Positions 56,702 to 60,450 of a stretch of DNA of 60,450 bases are shown here, piece by piece. The position numbers and the translations under genes were made by a program. The notes beneath the pieces were generated by a model that worked only from the letters and a program-made list of their open reading frames with translations, had not been told where the DNA came from and made no database searches. Each line of letters begins with the position of its first letter. Positions within the stretch are counted from its first letter, which is position 1. Source of the stretch: Chalciporus piperatus (lineage: Eukaryota; Basidiomycota; Agaricomycetes; Boletales; Boletaceae); the NCBI GenBank assembly GCA_038093975.1, contig JBBPTG010000150.1:1-60450 (forward strand). Direction: 5' to 3'.

Positions 56702-57055
56702 ATGGCCAACAAAAAGAGACAGCCGACTGGGTTGAATGACACAGGAAGTGCGCCATACGTACTCAAAATCAAGCCACCTGCTCTTGGTAGGAGACAAAAT
56801 GATGCACATGGCCCTACTAGTACCCATGCTGCCAAGATGACTCGGGCTTCGAACGAAAGTGCTCCCGGTCGATCTCGGGAGCTGCCACAGTCCCCGGTCA
56901 TCACGGGTGGAGCTGAGGAAAAGGTAAGTGAACTTTGGAGGTGCATATACTCAACTTCTCGAACACCTAGAAGCTCGAAGTCAAGCTTGGACTTGGAGGT
57001 TCGGACTCGGACATCGAGCTTGTTGGCACCAGTGGGAACAGCAATCGCCGATGAA
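56702..57055 (+). CDS. Possible two-exon frame inside the Tc1-like element
   Basis: MANKKRQPTGLNDTGSAPYV through SRELPQSPVITGGAEEK, a GT-AG intron, then KLEVKLGLGGSDSDIELVGT and a stop. The hydrophilic, basic-to-acidic composition could be a captured gene piece, but the second exon lies antisense to the transposase relic, so chance is a real alternative. Confidence 0.3.
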
Positions 57056-57468
57056 GTCAGTTTGGAGCATGGTTTTGAATTCTTCCCTTCGTACTTCATT
57101 TCGCTCGGAGGCTATCTTTCGGAGAATTTTGCGACTGAGTCCCGCCTCTCGAAGGTTTCAACATAAAGTTGCTGGCGTGATCGTGATATCATGTTGGACT
57201 CCAAGCCAGGTACAGGCTTCATCGAGGAAAAGATTGGAATCTTCAGCATAGAGGCCTTCTAGTGCCATCAAGGTAGCTCGCGTGAGTAGTCGGGTGCGTC
57301 CAAGAAGTGGGGAAGGTGGTCGATTTACAGAACCATGCTCCTCGAAGATCGGTAGCAGCTGCGTTCGGAAACCTCAAGGACTTCGCAGATGTCGTCGAGG
57401 GGCCACCCATGGTTCCATAGCTCTAAAGCACATTCCTTGATGTCGTCGCTAATTCTTCGATTGCCCAT
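56950..57468 (-). pseudogene. Tc1/IS630-type transposase, N-terminal relic
   Basis: Starts MGNRRISDDIKECALELWNH, then GWPLDDICEVLEVSERSCYR, the helix-turn-helix DNA-binding domain of Agaricomycete Tc1-like transposases. After a frameshift comes IFEEHGSVNRPPSPLLGRTR, then MALEGLYAEDSNLFLDEACT and LGVQHDITITPATLC, an in-frame TGA, and the basic helix GLSRKILRKIASER. Similarity fades after KTMLQTDFIGD, where the catalytic core should begin. Confidence 0.8.
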
Positions 57469-57493
57469 CGTCGTCGTGATGCTGGGTATATGC

Positions 57494-57607
57494 GTTGTCG
57501 TGATGTTGTAGCCCTTCGACGCGGTAGTACAGAATTTCCTTTTGCGGTCATGCGCCGAAACAAAAAAAAAATCCGGATTGCCATTACATTCGCAAACCGC
57601 TGTAACC
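57494..57607 (-). repeat. Terminal inverted repeat, right arm
   Basis: Partner of 56554-56666. Confidence 0.92.
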
Positions 57608-57800
57608 GATCAAGGTTGTATAGTATCGCATGAGAGGGCTCACGGGCTCTGGGTGGATAATGACTAGATATTTCCGATGTACAAGGACTGGGGCTCGGCG
57701 CCGAGTTCCTCCACGCACAGGCGGCGATCTAGGCCCAACACTGGTACGGCGCTGACCAGTTGGGAGCTGCACAAACGCTGGAAGGACCTGGAAGCCTCCT

Positions 57801-58660
57801 GGTGACTAGGCTAGCCATATCCAACTCAGAACTTCTATCCTCCAGGCGCCGGGAGGCAGCCTCCGTGCACAATGACCTCGTCTACATCAATCGCCTTCCA
57901 GACGACTTGCTCTTCATGATTTTCGAGCTCCCAGGTTGTGGACGAGGGTGTACCTCGTGGCCAGGGAATGGCTCTCCGCAGGATTGCCTTACCATCACTA
58001 CCTTCATATCGTTCGCTCTCGCGACCAACCTATCGAATTAATTATTGATGGGCAGTTGATGAGAGGGGAGCCTTTTCTTCTCCCCGGGTTCGAAGTGATC
58101 AATTGGCCCTGGAGGTGCACCAGTGTAATCTGTTCCGACAGTTCAAGCCGTTCTCCTCAGACTCAGTTCATTGCCGACTTATTGTCTCGCATCCAACCAT
58201 CATCTGACAGTTCCGGGAAATCTCACAGTCGGTTCCCGTCCCAATTCCTTCGGGATGCTAGTCGGTTCTTCCCAAACCTCAAGAACGTCAGCGTACCTTA
58301 TCTGCACCTGCACACTGGAGAACCTGGTAACATCGCGACCTCGGTGGTTAGGGACACAGACATCCCTCTCCCTAATCTAACCTCGCTCAGCCTGCTAGTC
58401 ATGGATATCGAAGTATGTTGACCACCCACAATGTGTCGCTTTCTCTGCTTGGTCCCGTTGTTGACCTCACTACGCCTGGAAAGGTTTCACTATGGACCGG
58501 TTGGTTCTGAGCCGCTTGACACGTTCTTCTTTGAATCTTTCCGAGCCTTGAGGAGCGAGCCCATTCAGCTCGTTAGGCCGTACAGCAAGGCCAGCCGATC
58601 ACCAATTAGGCCGTGCTCTACTGGCCGGCTAACGATTGGCCGCTGGTGTATGGTCACCTA
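57801..58660 (+). pseudogene. F-box protein relic
   Basis: RREAASVHNDLVYINRLPDD and LLFMIFEL form an F-box start. The expected middle is missing and, in another frame, PRLWTRVYLVAREWLSAGLP resumes the family text, followed by PIELIIDGQLMRGEPFLLPG, FPNLKNVSVPYLHLHTGEPG and LPNLTSLSLLVMDIE. After an interruption LLTSLRLERFHYGP continues until the minisatellite begins. The frame break and truncation mark it as a pseudogene. Confidence 0.55.
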
Positions 58661-59463
58661 GGTTAGGGATCGGCTAGTAATAGAATGTACACGTAGAGTA
58701 GGGATCAGCCAATGTACCATTGTGCCCTGGCAGTGGGAATGGCCAACACAAAGGTTCCCTGAGGTAGGACCTGGCCGACTGGTGCTAATTACCCAGTCCT
58801 GCCTGCATCAGGGTTCGGCCCATAGAGAATAGGGATAGGCCGATGTGTAAACCCTCCATGTGTAGGGAGCGGCCGATGCAGGAAATGTTTAGGGGTGGGC
58901 ATTGGCCACTGAATCATGTCTCCTACAGCAGGCATGGCCCGATAGATTGAGTGTCAATGTGTAGGGATGGGCCGATGGGTTGAGCCTCAATGTGTAGGAA
59001 TGGGCCGATGCAATCAGTGTCAATGTGTAGGGATGGGCCTATGCAATCAGTGTCAATGTGTAGGAATGGGCCGATGCATTGAGCCTCAATGCGTAGGGAT
59101 GGGCCGATGCATTGAGGCTCAATGTGTAGGAATGGGCCGATGCAATCAGTGTCAATGTGTAGGGATGGGCCGATACATTGAGCCTCAATGCGTAGGAATG
59201 GGCCGCCGACGAATCAGTGTCAACGCGAGGACATCACGCATCGAGCCTCAATGCGAGTGATGGGTCAAAGGGCTGAGCTCAATGCGTATAACGATTGATA
59301 TACCTATTGTCACTAGGTAGGGATGGGCCGATATACCTATTGTCACTAGGTAGGGATGGGCCGATATACCTATTGTCACTAGGTAGGGATGGGCCGATGC
59401 AATCAGCGTCAATGTGTAGGGATGGGCCAATGGGTTGAGCCTCAATGCGTAGGGATGGGCCGA
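58661..59463 (+). repeat. 33-bp minisatellite, left block
   Basis: Units of 33 bp share TAGGGATGGGCCGAT and then one of three spacers: CATTGAGCCTCAATG (palindromic), CAATCAGTGTCAATG, or TACCTATTGTCACTAGGTA (inverted-repeat ends). Units between 58661 and 58950 are much diverged; those from 58960 on are near identical. Because 33 is a multiple of three, long repetitive frames (VGMGRCNQCQC on plus) arise on both strands; I do not regard them as genes. Confidence 0.92.
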
Positions 59464-59596
59464 TATACTGAAACGACTCAACTCAACTAAGAGCTAAGAC
59501 TCACACTAGACAATAGCGAGCCGATGAACTTGGCTGAGGTTCGATGAGGAAACTCCAGGAGAACAAGACTGGAGAGCCAGTGCTTGTCAACCCGGG

Positions 59597-59604
59597 TTTA
59601 TATA
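59597..59604 (-). promoter_or_regulatory. TATA box of the solo LTR
   Basis: TATATAAA on the minus strand, 65 bp downstream of the last TGAGTCA site and about 128 bp before the LTR's end. Confidence 0.55.
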
Positions 59605-59668
59605 CTATTGACAGTGTTTGTACATGTTGTGGCTAAACCTTAACTATATGACTAGGTATGACTAGATA

Positions 59669-59800
59669 TGAGTCATGGCGAGTAACAGCCAATAGCGCAT
59701 ATGACTAGGAAGCGAGATGAGTCAGCATGAGTCAGTATGAGTCACGGTGAGTCATAATGAGTCAATAAGAGTCTGAGTCATGGTGACTCGGTATGAGTCA
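59669..59800 (-). promoter_or_regulatory. Array of eight TGAGTCA (bZIP) sites
   Basis: TGAGTCA begins at 59669, 59718, 59728, 59738, 59748, 59758, 59774 and 59794. Five in a row are spaced exactly 10 bp. The motif is the AP-1/Gcn4-type bZIP binding site, near-palindromic and so strand-independent. Confidence 0.75.
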
Positions 59801-60004
59801 TGGACAGTGGGGAAGATGCACAGCCACGCACAGCCACGTTACGTAAGCGAAAGGCTAGACCTAGCTGATGTCAGCAGGTCACGTGATGTGATCTTGATAA
59901 GATAAGATAACAGAAAAGGGAGAGAAAGCGACTAAGTCCAAAAGTGAAAGAGAAACGTAGTAAGTGTAGGAAAGACTAGGATAAGGAACTGAGCGTTCGT
60001 AACA

Positions 60005-60450
60005 TATACCTATTGTCACTAGGTAGGGATGGGCCGATGCAATCAGCGTCGATGTGTAGGAATGGGCCAATGGGTTGAGCCTCAATGCGTAGGAATGGGC
60101 CAATGGGTTGAGCCTCAATGCATAGGGATGGGCCGATGCAATCTGCGTCAATATGTAGGGATGGGCCGATGCAATCAGTGTCAATGTGTAGGGATGGGCC
60201 GATGCATTGAGCCTCAATGCGTAGGAATGGGCCGATATATCTATTGTCACTAGGTAGGAATGGGCCGATATACCTATTGTCACTAGGTATGGATCGGCCG
60301 ATGCAATCAGTGTCAATGTGTAGGGATGGGCCGATGCATTGAGCCTCAATGCGTAGGAATGGGCCAATTGGTTGAGCCTCAATGCGTAGGGATGGGCCGA
60401 TATACCTATTGTCACTAGGTAGGAATGGGCCGATATTCCTAGTGTCACTA
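60005..60450 (+). repeat. 33-bp minisatellite, right block
   Basis: Continuation of the same array after the solo LTR, with the same three spacer types; it runs off the right edge. Confidence 0.92.

Larger units (their letters stand above)
56554..57607 (-). mobile_element. Decayed Tc1/mariner (IS630-like) element with long TIRs
   Basis: A 1,054-bp element bounded by inverted repeats of about 113 bp that begin GGTTACAGCGGT. The interior carries a minus-strand transposase N-terminus. Left flank ends TA and right flank begins GA, so a TA target duplication is at most imperfect. The catalytic DDE region is missing; the element cannot move by itself. Confidence 0.88.
59469..60004 (-). mobile_element. 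Solo LTR of a retrotransposon
   Basis: A 536-bp insertion within one minisatellite unit. It has TG at one end and CA at the other and is flanked by direct repeats TATAC (59464-59468 and 60005-60009), the 5-bp target duplication usual for LTR retrotransposons. Joining the flanks rebuilds an intact repeat unit. The ends are alike in inverse (TGAAACGA against TGTTACGA). On the minus strand it has upstream TGAGTCA sites, then TATATAAA, the order of U3 promoter parts. No internal retrotransposon sequence is present. Confidence 0.8.

Noticed and set aside
56554..57607. A clean TA target-site duplication around the Tc1-like element
   Set aside because: The left flank ends TA but the right flank begins GA; one base differs, so I do not claim the duplication.
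58960..60450. Cys-rich or Tyr/Ile-rich repeat proteins encoded by the minisatellite
   Set aside because: The 33-bp unit is divisible by three and keeps frames open on both strands by arithmetic; starts and ends lie in the repeats and no non-repeat domain exists.
58960..60450. CRISPR-like array
   Set aside because: Constant and variable blocks alternate, but only three spacer types recur, unit length is 33 bp, and the genome is fungal.
1..60450. tRNA, 5S and other RNA genes
   Set aside because: I looked for the tRNA B-box GGTTCGAAT/C pattern and found only chance matches inside coding exons (19181, 58087).

Overview
This 60 kb window is nuclear DNA of a filamentous basidiomycete, most likely an Agaricomycete. 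Genes are compact and broken by many 45-70 bp GT-AG introns. They lie on both strands with short intergenic spacers. The conserved set (ribosomal proteins, FACT, STRIPAK, Pol III, EH-domain endocytosis) is typically fungal, and several families (HGDLTSNN-type kinase, DUF6589-like and DUF6532-like proteins, SGTGKS P-loop NTPase, Tc1-like transposons) are expanded in Agaricomycetes. I could not fix the genus. Intron positions come from reading splice sites and family homology, so small boundary errors are possible.

Left part (1-25.7 kb): CBF5 5' end (-), RPL22 (+), a 3'-truncated SPT16 (-), YJU2 (+), a metallophosphoesterase (-), a protein kinase fused in frame to the cytoplasmic tail of a Kha1-type K+/H+ antiporter (+), an F-box protein (+), a membrane protein (+), Pol III subunit RPC82 (-), a large acidic protein (-), a small membrane protein (+), a 5'-nucleotidase (-), a DUF6532-like protein (+) and the siroheme enzyme MET8 (-).

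Middle (26-51 kb): a tetraspanin (+), a bracketed accessory patch with a truncated DUF6589-like gene and a gene built from tandemly duplicated exons, BMT2 rRNA methyltransferase (+), striatin/FAR8 (+), PDE1 cAMP phosphodiesterase (-), EDE1/Eps15 endocytic scaffold (-), UBE2C-type E2 (+), PIN4-like RRM protein (+), mitochondrial endonuclease G (-), and a second, truncated copy of the RPC82 5' half (+). That copy is an inverted near-identical duplicate of the one at 14.2-15.2 kb.

Right end (52-60.4 kb) is repeat-rich accessory DNA: a large P-loop NTPase, a hypothetical gene whose 5' side abuts a decayed Tc1/IS630-like element with about 113 bp terminal inverted repeats, a broken F-box gene, and a 33-bp minisatellite. 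The minisatellite is split by a solo LTR (TG...CA ends, 5-bp target duplication). The LTR carries eight TGAGTCA sites, five of them spaced exactly 10 bp, about 65 bp upstream of a TATATAAA box on the minus strand.

The main novelties are structural: the kinase-antiporter-tail fusion, SPT16 cut off at the RPL22 stop codon, three short perfect tandem duplications in conserved genes (in frame in YJU2, stop-removing in PDE1, frameshifting in EDE1), the tandem-exon gene, the RPC82 inverted duplication, and the phased bZIP-site array in the solo LTR. Some could be assembly errors; each finding says how to tell.
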